From: JAYTQG01 sp043746815
GTDB taxonomy: Bacteria; Actinomycetota; Thermoleophilia; Miltoncostaeales; Miltoncostaeaceae
Reading direction: 5' to 3'
DNA length: 27,047 nucleotides
NCBI GenBank assembly: GCA_043746815.1
Contig: JAYTQG010000057.1
Coordinates: forward strand, 1-27,047
The notes beneath the pieces were generated by a model. The model was not told the origin of the DNA, searched no databases, and saw only the letters and a program-made list of their open reading frames with translations. Numbering within the stretch: the stretch's first letter is position 1; each line of letters opens with the position of its first letter. The translations under genes were made by a program, and so were the position numbers. Of this stretch, positions 7,288-13,778 are shown in pieces.

Positions 7288-7892
7288 CGATCGATCACGC
7301 ATTCGCGCTGTGGCTGAACCCGGTCCTTCGCCATCACCCATTTTTTGCCGACGCGGTTGTTCAGATCGCCACGTGGATCGTCCCGCTGATCGCGGTCGGC
7401 GCACTTGTTCCATGGCTGATGAGCGGCCCGGGAGCGGACCTTCGCAAGCGAGCGACCGCGGCCGCGTTGATCTCCGCGGGGCTCGCGATGCTCGCAAATC
7501 AGGGCCTTGGGCTGCTCTGGGACCGGGCGCGTCCGCCGAAGGCGCATCCCGGGAAAATTATCGGGCTCACCACGATCTCACCGGACTCGTCGTTTCCGTC
7601 TGACCACGCCGCCGCTGCGTTCGGAATCGCGGTGGCGGCCCTTCTGACGTACCGCTTCGCCGGTCGAGTACTGCTGGCGGTGGCGGTCGTTGTCGCGCTT
7701 TCACGGGTCGCGGTCGGTGCCCACTATCCGACCGATGCACTCGCGGGGGCGGCTGTCGGCGCGGTGGTCGCGATCCTTGTCACACGGCTTCACGTCTTCT
7801 GGCTACCCCTGGTGAACGGGCTCGCTCGCCTCACGGACCCCCTTCTTCGCGGCATCCAGCGTCTGCCCGGCCTGCGGTCGGTGTCCGGCTAG
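7284..7892 (+). CDS. PAP2-family membrane phosphatase (undecaprenyl-diphosphatase-like)
   Basis: Integral membrane phosphatase, likely acting on a lipid pyrophosphate such as undecaprenyl pyrophosphate (BcrC-like), although PAP2 enzymes with other lipid substrates look the same. The three PAP2 signature motifs are present: WDRARPP, SFPSDH and SRVAVGAHYPTD. Several hydrophobic segments surround them (for example IVPLIAVGALVPWLM and VLLAVAVVVALSRVAV). About 202 residues, normal for the family. No ATG, GTG or TTG exists near the natural N-terminus; the best start is the CTG at 7284, overlapping the msrB TGA as CTGA. The nearest GTG (7170) would add 38 arginine-rich residues that are only a frame shadow of msrB. 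Translational coupling to msrB is likely. Confidence 0.88.
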   Translation: MTIDHAFALWLNPVLRHHPFFADAVVQIATWIVPLIAVGALVPWLMSGPGADLRKRATAAALISAGLAMLANQGLGLLWDRARPPKAHPGKIIGLTTISPDSSFPSDHAAAAFGIAVAALLTYRFAGRVLLAVAVVVALSRVAVGAHYPTDALAGAAVGAVVAILVTRLHVFWLPLVNGLARLTDPLLRGIQRLPGLRSVSG

Positions 7893-7901
7893 CACGAGGC
7901 G

Positions 7902-8639
7902 TTAGCCGCGTACCTCAGCGACGAATGCCGCTGCCGCCGCGGACACAGTCCCGAAGACATCCGCCTTCGGCGTGACGAACACCGGAGGGTTTGGCAGCTG
8001 ACCGATGAGGTCCGTCGACACGAGTACCTGCCCGTCGCACCCTTGGCCAGCGGCGATACCGATCGTTGGGGTCCTGACCGCGGCGGTGATCTCCTCGGCG
8101 AGTCCCGGAACCACGGCTTCGATCACGATCGCGTAACAGCCCGCGTCGTCAAGCGCCCGGGCACTGTCCAGAATCGCCGCGTACTCCTCCGAGCTGACGC
8201 CATGTTTGCGGAAACGCTCGGCGGTTTGAGGGAGCAGGCCGACGTGGCCCATCATCGGAATTCCGCCGTCGAGTATGGCCCGGACCTGCGGAATCAGCGC
8301 GCCCTCCAGCTTCACGCTGTCGGCGCCCGCTTTGACCAATGCGCGTGCAGTTGCGAGCGCTTCGGCGGGTGTCCGGTAGGTGTCGGCAGGGAGGTCGCCG
8401 ACCAGATGGGTTCGACTGACGCCACGGCGAGCGGCTGCAATGTGGTGGCACATCATGGCGAGGGTCACATCTCGGGTGGATTCGAAGCCCAACTCCACCA
8501 TCCCAAGGCTGTCGCCAACCAAAATCAAATCTAGCCCCGCGCCGTCCAATGCAAGGGCTGTGGGGTAGTCGTACGCCGTCAACATCGCCAGGGCTCGACG
8601 GCCCTTCGAGGCCCGAATCTGCTGCGGGCTGAGGCCCAC
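7902..8639 (-). CDS. panB: 3-methyl-2-oxobutanoate hydroxymethyltransferase
   Basis: First committed step of pantothenate synthesis: transfers a hydroxymethyl group from methylene-tetrahydrofolate to ketoisovalerate, giving ketopantoate. Family motifs are clear: MLTAYDYPTA, the metal- and substrate-binding LILVGDSLGMV, DLPADTY, KLEGA, MGHVGLLPQ, and IGIAAGQGCDGQVLVSTDL near the C-terminus. I chose the GTG at 8639, which shares a base with the panD TAG and has GGAG six bases upstream; an in-frame TTG at 8651 lies inside panD. This gives 245 residues, a little short of the usual 260 or so. It is the last gene of the panC-panD-panB unit and converges on the PAP2 gene with only nine bases between the two stops. 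Confidence 0.96.
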   Translation of the reverse strand: MGLSPQQIRASKGRRALAMLTAYDYPTALALDGAGLDLILVGDSLGMVELGFESTRDVTLAMMCHHIAAARRGVSRTHLVGDLPADTYRTPAEALATARALVKAGADSVKLEGALIPQVRAILDGGIPMMGHVGLLPQTAERFRKHGVSSEEYAAILDSARALDDAGCYAIVIEAVVPGLAEEITAAVRTPTIGIAAGQGCDGQVLVSTDLIGQLPNPPVFVTPKADVFGTVSAAAAAFVAEVRG

Positions 8640-9037
8640 TACCGGCTCCAAATCTCCGGGACCATGTCGGTGACGGTGCCCTCGGTCTGGGCATTCTTTT
8701 CGTCGACGTGCACGATCGTCGGGGCGAAGTCCGCCAACTCGGCGGCGTCGTACTGGGCATAGGTGATGATGATGATCAGATCGCCAGGGTGCACCAAGCG
8801 AGCCGCGGCACCATTCAGACAGACGTCGCCACCACCGCGCGGACCCTCAATCGCGTAGGTCTCAAAGCGTGCGCCGTTGTTGATGTCGACGATCGCGACC
8901 TGCTCGAACGGGAGGATGTCGGCGGCGTCCATCAGATCACGGTCCAGGGTGATGGAACCCACGTAGTTCAGATTCGCGTCCGTGACGGTGGCGCGGTGAA
9001 TCTTGCTCTTCATCATCGTTCGCGTACGGGGGGGCAT
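8639..9037 (-). CDS. panD: Aspartate 1-decarboxylase (pyruvoyl enzyme precursor)
   Basis: Makes beta-alanine from aspartate for pantothenate synthesis. The 132-residue proenzyme begins at an ATG with AAGGAG seven bases upstream. MKSKIHRATVTDANLNYVGS carries the self-cleavage site: the chain is expected to split between Gly27 and Ser28, Ser28 becoming the pyruvoyl group. The following VDINNGARFETYAI and GAAARLVHPGDLIIII are typical of PanD. Its start lies 11 bases after the panC stop and its own stop overlaps the panB start, so the three genes are surely co-transcribed. Confidence 0.97.
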   Translation of the reverse strand: MPPRTRTMMKSKIHRATVTDANLNYVGSITLDRDLMDAADILPFEQVAIVDINNGARFETYAIEGPRGGGDVCLNGAAARLVHPGDLIIIITYAQYDAAELADFAPTIVHVDEKNAQTEGTVTDMVPEIWSR

Positions 9038-9048
9038 TCCGGGACTCC

Positions 9049-9942
9049 TTACGGGGTGATGTGCGTTGGGATGAGGACAGCGTTATCGATCAGTCGTGCC
9101 GGACCCACCCGGGCCGCCACACAGAGCGTGCTTGGCCCGTCAAGGACCTCGCGTGGAAGGAAGGTTTCGGGATCGACAAGCGCGGCGTAGTCGGGCTCGC
9201 AGCCCGGCTGGGCCGCCATCTCACTGAGCGCCGCGGTTTCGATGGCGCGGGCGTCACGCTCGCCACCTGACACGAGGGCAGCGCTCGCGGCGAGTGCGCG
9301 AGAGAGCGCCAGCGCCGCACGTCGATCGTCCGGGCCGAGGTACGCATTGCGGCTGCTCATGGCAAGCCCGTCGGGCTCGCGGATGGTCGGGGCGACGACA
9401 AGTTCAACGTCATCGAAGGCCAGATTACGCATCATTTGGCGCACCACCGCAACCTGTTGTGCGTCCTTCTGTCCGAGGATCAGGCGATCCGGACGGACCA
9501 TGTTCAGCAGGGCACAGACAACCGTCGCGACGCCACCGAAGTGGTGCGGGCGAATCGCACCCTCCAAGCCCTCACTCGGACCGGAAACGCTGACCCGGGT
9601 CGTCGCGCCGGGTGGGTACATCATTAGGGCGTCGGGGCAGAAGGCCAGCTCTGCGCCTGCCACCGCGGCGAGTTCCAAGTCGCGTTCTTCGCTGCGTGGG
9701 TAGGCCGCGAGATCTTCCGTCGGTCCGAACTGGGTCGGGTTGACGAAGATGCTGAGGACCACGGCGCTGCCGTTCGTGGCCGCGTTTGCGATCAGCGAGA
9801 GGTGTCCAGCATGCAGCGCTCCCATTGTGGGAACGAACGCAATTTGCCGACCCGCGGCCCGAAGCTCCGCAACGCAAGCGCGCAGGTCCACGACGGAACG
9901 CGCGACGGAGAGGTTGGCGGTGAGTGGGAGGGTGGTCGTCAC
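9049..9942 (-). CDS. panC: Pantothenate synthetase (pantoate-beta-alanine ligase)
   Basis: Joins pantoate and beta-alanine with ATP to give pantothenate. The 297-residue protein shows the class's nucleotide-binding motif in VPTMGALHAGHLSLI, then SIFVNPTQFGP, RPHHFGGVATVV, the LILGQKDAQQ segment and the MSSRNAYL loop. The frame stays open for nearly 200 codons upstream, but the homology begins just after the GTG at 9942, which I take as the start. No good ribosome binding site precedes it. First gene of panC-panD-panB, diverging from the plus-strand gene at 10138. Ketopantoate reductase, the missing step, is not in the window. Confidence 0.95.
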   Translation of the reverse strand: MTTTLPLTANLSVARSVVDLRACVAELRAAGRQIAFVPTMGALHAGHLSLIANAATNGSAVVLSIFVNPTQFGPTEDLAAYPRSEERDLELAAVAGAELAFCPDALMMYPPGATTRVSVSGPSEGLEGAIRPHHFGGVATVVCALLNMVRPDRLILGQKDAQQVAVVRQMMRNLAFDDVELVVAPTIREPDGLAMSSRNAYLGPDDRRAALALSRALAASAALVSGGERDARAIETAALSEMAAQPGCEPDYAALVDPETFLPREVLDGPSTLCVAARVGPARLIDNAVLIPTHITP

Positions 9943-10073
9943 GAGAAGCGCGGCGGTCGGCGGGACGCCATCGCAGGATCGGGCCAACGTCACCGCGGGT
10001 TGCGGCGAGGTGGCATTCGATTTCTGCTCCAGCTCCCATCCGGGATACCAGGCGATGCAATCGATGTGCGCGA

Positions 10074-10103
10074 ATGGTACCTCGGCCGGTGGCAAAAGGG
10101 CAA
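10074..10103 (-). promoter_or_regulatory. Weak candidate promoter for panC-panD-panB
   Basis: On the minus strand TTGCCC (10103-10098) and TACCAT (10079-10074) are separated by 18 bases, an acceptable sigma-70-type arrangement, and would give a leader of about 130 bases before panC. The match is only moderate. Confidence 0.25.
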
Positions 10104-10137
10104 GTATTTGACGAACGGGCGTCCGGGTCAGCGTGCC

Positions 10138-10530
10138 ATGCTTACGTCGATGAGCCTCAACCGAAACGCCGACCCGAGGGACCCCTCCGAGGGTGCGTCG
10201 GAGCTTCCAATTGTCGTTGGCGCGGTGGCGCTGCTCGCACTCCTGCTGGTGGCGTTCTACCTGGTCTCCTGTCGGGGAGCCGACACGGCGGGGCCCAGAG
10301 CTGGTCAGGCGCCGAATGCCGAGACGCAAGGAAGCCGTCGGGTCCGGATCGTTAAGGCAGTACGGACGATTCCAGCGGCCCGGGCGCCGTTTCGCTACTT
10401 CGGACCGTGGCTGACTCCGCGGCTGCGAGACCGCGCACTCGCCGCGCTTCCTGCGAGGGCCGAGGGGCGAGCGGAACCGATTCCAGGGATTTACAACGGT
10501 GGCTATGGCATCAAGATCTTCCGGCGCTGA
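10138..10530 (+). CDS. Small membrane-anchored protein of unknown function
   Basis: I do not recognise this 130-residue protein. After a hydrophilic N-terminus of about 22 residues it has one hydrophobic segment (IVVGAVALLALLLVAFYLVS, about residues 25-44) ending in LVSC, which matches a lipobox but sits unusually far from the N-terminus. The rest is basic, with an arginine-rich region and a C-terminus reading YNGGYGIKIFRR. A single-pass membrane protein or a lipoprotein are both possible. Two in-frame ATGs (10138, 10150) could serve as start; neither has a strong ribosome binding site. Its 3' end overlaps the glycosylase homologue by 26 bases, which supports it being real and in the same transcript. 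Confidence 0.55.
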   Translation: MLTSMSLNRNADPRDPSEGASELPIVVGAVALLALLLVAFYLVSCRGADTAGPRAGQAPNAETQGSRRVRIVKAVRTIPAARAPFRYFGPWLTPRLRDRALAALPARAEGRAEPIPGIYNGGYGIKIFRR

Positions 10531-11152
10531 CACCTCCCTCGGGGAGTATCACCGCGACGAGGTAGCGGGCTGCATGCGGTGCTCGCTGTCGCTGACACGA
10601 CACCAGGTCGTCGCTGGCTCCGGTCCGGTGGGGGCGGAGTTGATGCTCGTCGGACGTGCGCCGACATATGAGGAAGACCGTCGCGGCGCGCCATTCCTCG
10701 GGGCGGCAGGGGACCTGCTGGATCGTTGTCTGGCCGATATTGGGCTGACCCGGCGCAGGGTGTTCTGCACGACACTGGTCAAGTGCCGACCGCCTGGTGG
10801 ACGCGAGCCCGCCCGCGATGAGGTTTCGGCCTGCGAGGCGCATCTGCATCAGCAAATTCAGCTGGTTGGACCGCGTCTCGTGGTTACCCTCGGATCGCTT
10901 GCGACACAGACCGTGCTCTCACGGGACGAGCCAATCACAACATTAAGGGGGCGTGCCCTGACGATCGTCGTGGCTGGTCGTGAGATCGATGTCGTTCCAC
11001 TCTACGATCCCGGTGCGGTGCTCGATTCTGAGGTACTTCGCCGCGCCCTGGAGATGGATTTCCGTGCCATTGGCGCCATGCTCGGCACGTCCGCTCAGAG
11101 CCGTTCCGTCGAGCATGACCCATCGGTTGAACAAATGGACCTCTTCGGATGA
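10505..11152 (+). CDS. Uracil-DNA glycosylase superfamily protein with altered catalytic motifs
   Basis: The fold is that of family-4 (Fe-S) uracil-DNA glycosylases. The four cluster cysteines are in place: CMRC near residues 23-26, the Cys of VKCRPPGG, and the Cys of EVSACEAHL. The scaffold LMLVGRAPTYEEDRRG, PFLGAAGDLLDR and RLVVTLGSLA follows the family pattern. The motifs that do chemistry differ. Where family 4 has GEAPG with a catalytic Glu, this has GRAPT. The ITN/VTN triplet before VKC reads CTT. The late HPxxxL motif reads YDPGAVL, losing the His. It may be an inactive relative or have another specificity. It starts at ATG 10505 (or GTG 10499) inside the previous gene and its stop overlaps tsaE as ATGA. 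Confidence 0.8.
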   Translation: MASRSSGADTSLGEYHRDEVAGCMRCSLSLTRHQVVAGSGPVGAELMLVGRAPTYEEDRRGAPFLGAAGDLLDRCLADIGLTRRRVFCTTLVKCRPPGGREPARDEVSACEAHLHQQIQLVGPRLVVTLGSLATQTVLSRDEPITTLRGRALTIVVAGREIDVVPLYDPGAVLDSEVLRRALEMDFRAIGAMLGTSAQSRSVEHDPSVEQMDLFG

Positions 11153-11676
11153 GTTTCACCATCGAGAGTCGCAGTCCGGAGGAGACGGCCGCCGTCGGTG
11201 GAGCGCTTGCCACGTACCTTCGCGCTGGGGATGTTCTTCTGCTCATCGGGGACTTGGGTGCGGGCAAGACTGCCCTCGCGAAGGCAATCGCTGCCGGGCT
11301 TGGTGTCACGGAAACGGTCACGAGCCCGACGTTTTCGGTCGCGAATCGGTACCTCGGTCGCGTCGCGGTTGCCCACCTTGACGGGTACCGCCTCGAACAT
11401 CCCGACGACGAAGAGTTCGGCCTGGCACTTGAGACGATTGGGGAGGACGCCGTCGCCATCGTCGAGTGGCCAGATGCCCTTGCGGGCGCGCTTCCTGCGG
11501 CGCGATTGACGGTACGTCTGTTCCATCAGGGTCCGAAGGAGCGATTGCTAGCGTTCGAGGTTCCTGACGCTACGCTTTCAGCGGAGATTTCTCGCGACCT
11601 TGGCAACCTTGGCCTTCGACATGTCCACCCCCGCCCCGAGTCTGGCACTGACCCTTCGGGGGTCGCCACCGCGTGA
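11149..11676 (+). CDS. tsaE: tRNA t6A biosynthesis ATPase TsaE
   Basis: P-loop ATPase that works with TsaB and TsaD in making threonylcarbamoyladenosine at position 37 of ANN-decoding tRNAs. The Walker A motif GDLGAGKT occupies residues 34-41 (Lys40), followed by TSPTFSVANRY, HLDGYRL and VEWPDAL, all standard for TsaE/YjeE. At 175 residues it is longer than most (about 150); the extra tail, from about residue 151, is the part that overlaps tsaB in another frame by 77 bases. The ATG overlaps the preceding stop. Confidence 0.95.
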   Translation: MSFTIESRSPEETAAVGGALATYLRAGDVLLLIGDLGAGKTALAKAIAAGLGVTETVTSPTFSVANRYLGRVAVAHLDGYRLEHPDDEEFGLALETIGEDAVAIVEWPDALAGALPAARLTVRLFHQGPKERLLAFEVPDATLSAEISRDLGNLGLRHVHPRPESGTDPSGVATA

Positions 11677-12289
11677 GTTGGACCCTGGAGTCTCGCCGAC
11701 GGCTGGGCGACGGGTGCTGGAGCTTGTCCACCAACTCCTCGGCGATGCGGGAATCACCGCGCGCGACCTGACGCGCATCATCGTGGGGATCGGCCCAGGC
11801 GGCTTCACCGGGGTCCGCATTTCTGTCGTGACTGCGCTCGGCCTCGGCCAGGCACTTGGCATCCCGGTGATCGGAGCAAGCAGTCTTGAAGCGCTTGCCC
11901 TCGGCGCCGCGGAGACCTCCCCGGTCGGGTCGACCATCGCCGCTGTAACGGACGCGCGGCGGGGTGAGGTCTTCGCCGCCGCCTACCGTCATGGGGTGGT
12001 TGGGTTGGAGGAGCGCGTAGCGCCTGGCGCGTACTCGCCATCATCGTTTGCGGCCGCCGTCGCCAGCGAGGACCCCGCGGCCATCTGCGTCGGAACGGGG
12101 GCGCTCGCATACCAGTCGATGTTCCAGGACGCTGGCCTCCCGCCGTGCCCGGGTGTCGATCTGCGCCACGAGCTTCGTGCACGGCACCTGATCGCCCGTG
12201 TTGACGCTGGCGCGTCGCGACCAGCCCGCCCGGACTATCACCGCCTCCCCGACGCCGAGGTCAACCGATTGGCGGCGGCCAACCGGTGA
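11600..12289 (+). CDS. tsaB: tRNA t6A biosynthesis protein TsaB
   Basis: Non-catalytic ASKHA-fold partner of TsaD. The 229-residue protein starts with the first strand LAFDMSTPAPSLAL and contains the family hallmark GIGPGGFTGVRIS, then ALGLGQALGIPVIGASSLEAL and AAVTDARRGEVFAA. The start must be upstream of the ATG at 11621, which would cut the first strand; the TTG at 11600 fits best, with GGAG about 14 bases upstream. This places the start 77 bases inside tsaE. The stop overlaps the rimI GTG (GTGA). Confidence 0.93.
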   Translation: MATLAFDMSTPAPSLALTLRGSPPRELDPGVSPTAGRRVLELVHQLLGDAGITARDLTRIIVGIGPGGFTGVRISVVTALGLGQALGIPVIGASSLEALALGAAETSPVGSTIAAVTDARRGEVFAAAYRHGVVGLEERVAPGAYSPSSFAAAVASEDPAAICVGTGALAYQSMFQDAGLPPCPGVDLRHELRARHLIARVDAGASRPARPDYHRLPDAEVNRLAAANR

Positions 12290-12762
12290 GCGCCGTGGTC
12301 TCCACGCGGGAGCCTCGCCGCGCCCGCATTCACGACACGCGGGAGATCGCGCGTCTTCAGGCGGAGTGCAATCCGATTCCATGGAGTGAGCGTCTGTTGA
12401 TGCAGACCATCACCGGCACGAACGTCATTGCACTCGTCACGGACGCAGATGCGACGGGGATGCTGTCGGGCTACCTTGTCGCGCAGCGCCTCCCCGACGA
12501 GTGGCATGTCCTAGACGTGGGTGTCAGTTTGGAGACGCGTCGCCGGGGCATCGGGCGTGCACTGATGCTTGCGATCATCGCCCACGCCGCCGAGAACGGC
12601 GAACATGGCGTGCTCCTCGAAGTTCGCACGTCCAACGACCGCGCGATCGCGCTCTACCGCGAACTCGGGTTTGCAGACAACGGCCTGCGCCCTCGGTACT
12701 ACTCTGACAATCGCGAAGATGCGCTGGTCATGTACCGAGTCCGCGACGGGCTCATCTCGTGA
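12286..12762 (+). CDS. rimI: RimI-type N-acetyltransferase
   Basis: GNAT-family protein of 158 residues; in bacteria RimI acetylates the N-terminal alanine of ribosomal protein S18 and perhaps other proteins. The acetyl-CoA binding loop is RRRGIGRALM (motif R/QxxGxG/A), preceded by LDVGVSLETR and followed by LEVRTSNDRAIALYRELGF and RPRYYSDNREDALVM, as in RimI. The placement between tsaB and tsaD is the common bacterial arrangement and supports RimI over other GNATs. GTG start, overlapping the tsaB stop; own stop overlaps the tsaD start. Confidence 0.92.
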   Translation: MSAVVSTREPRRARIHDTREIARLQAECNPIPWSERLLMQTITGTNVIALVTDADATGMLSGYLVAQRLPDEWHVLDVGVSLETRRRGIGRALMLAIIAHAAENGEHGVLLEVRTSNDRAIALYRELGFADNGLRPRYYSDNREDALVMYRVRDGLIS

Positions 12763-13778
12763 TCGGCCCGATTCTCGCGATCGAGACCTCCTGCGACGAA
12801 ACTGCCGCCGCCGTCGTTGAGGGGCGCAGTGTTCGATCAAACATCATCGCCAGCCAGGCGGAGATCCACACGCCCTACGGTGGTGTGGTCCCTGAAGTGG
12901 CTGCCCGCCACCATCTGGGAACCGTCAACGCAGTTGTGGATGAGGCATTGGCCCAGGCGGGCTTGCGTCTGGGCGACATTGCTGCGGTTGCCGTCACCCA
13001 GCGTCCGGGCCTGATCGGTGCACTGTTGGTCGGTGTTGCCACGGCAAAGGCGTTGGCCTACGCCGCCGAGGTCCCCCTCATTTTGGTGGATCACATCCAT
13101 GGACACATCGCCGTCAGCTGGCTTGCCCCCCTGGAATTGGACCCGCCGTTCGTGAGTTTGGTGGCGTCGGGCGGCCACACCCGCCTTGCGCTCGTTCGCG
13201 ACTATCGGACCCCGGAGCTACTTGGTGAGACGCGCGACGACGCGGCGGGAGAGGCGGTCGACAAAGGGGCCCGCCTCTTGGGTTTGGGATACCCAGGCGG
13301 CGCGGCCCTGGAACGCCTCGCGGCTGGTGGCGACCGGACCGCATTTGCGTTCCCTGTTGGGCTGTCCGGTCAGGAGCAGCGTGACTTCTCGTTTGCTGGG
13401 GTGAAGACCGCGCTGCTTTACAAGATTCGGGACCTTGGGCCGGATGAGACTGACCGTCAGCGGGCCGATCTTGCCGCCTCGTACCAGGAGGCCGTCATGC
13501 GTCCCTTGGCTGAGCGTCTGGTTCGCGCGGCCGTCCACGAAGGCGTCCCAGCCGTCGCCCTGGGCGGCGGCGTTGCCGCGAATGGGCGGCTACGAGTGCT
13601 CGTTGCGGAGTTCGCGGAACTTCATGGCATCCGTGTGGTGGTTCCTGACAGCCGACTGTGCACCGATAATGCAGCCATGATCGGTGCCGCGGCTCAATTC
13701 ACCGACGCAACGCCATGGCCAGACTTCTTGTCCCTCGACGCCATGCCAACGATGGCCCCAGGGGGAATCACCGCGTGA
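12759..13778 (+). CDS. tsaD: tRNA N6-adenosine threonylcarbamoyltransferase TsaD
   Basis: Catalytic subunit that transfers the threonylcarbamoyl group to A37 of tRNA. The 339-residue ASKHA protein shows ETSCDETAAAVV at the N-terminus, GPG-like GLIGALLVG, the metal-binding HxxxH in DHIHGHI (His112 and His116), ASGGHTRL, GEAVDKGARLLGLGYPGG, FSFAGVKTA, ALGGGVAANGRLR and a C-terminal CTDNAAMIG. All are standard family elements. GTG start overlaps the rimI stop and the TGA overlaps the protease start (GTGA), so translation is coupled on both sides. Confidence 0.97.
   Translation: MIGPILAIETSCDETAAAVVEGRSVRSNIIASQAEIHTPYGGVVPEVAARHHLGTVNAVVDEALAQAGLRLGDIAAVAVTQRPGLIGALLVGVATAKALAYAAEVPLILVDHIHGHIAVSWLAPLELDPPFVSLVASGGHTRLALVRDYRTPELLGETRDDAAGEAVDKGARLLGLGYPGGAALERLAAGGDRTAFAFPVGLSGQEQRDFSFAGVKTALLYKIRDLGPDETDRQRADLAASYQEAVMRPLAERLVRAAVHEGVPAVALGGGVAANGRLRVLVAEFAELHGIRVVVPDSRLCTDNAAMIGAAAQFTDATPWPDFLSLDAMPTMAPGGITA

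Noticed and set aside
9943..10533. Nearly 200 codons of open frame upstream of panC on the minus strand, which could be an N-terminal extension
   Set aside because: PanC homology starts just after GTG 9942, the extra sequence is Arg/Pro-rich without motifs, and the region is better explained by a divergent spacer and a plus-strand gene.
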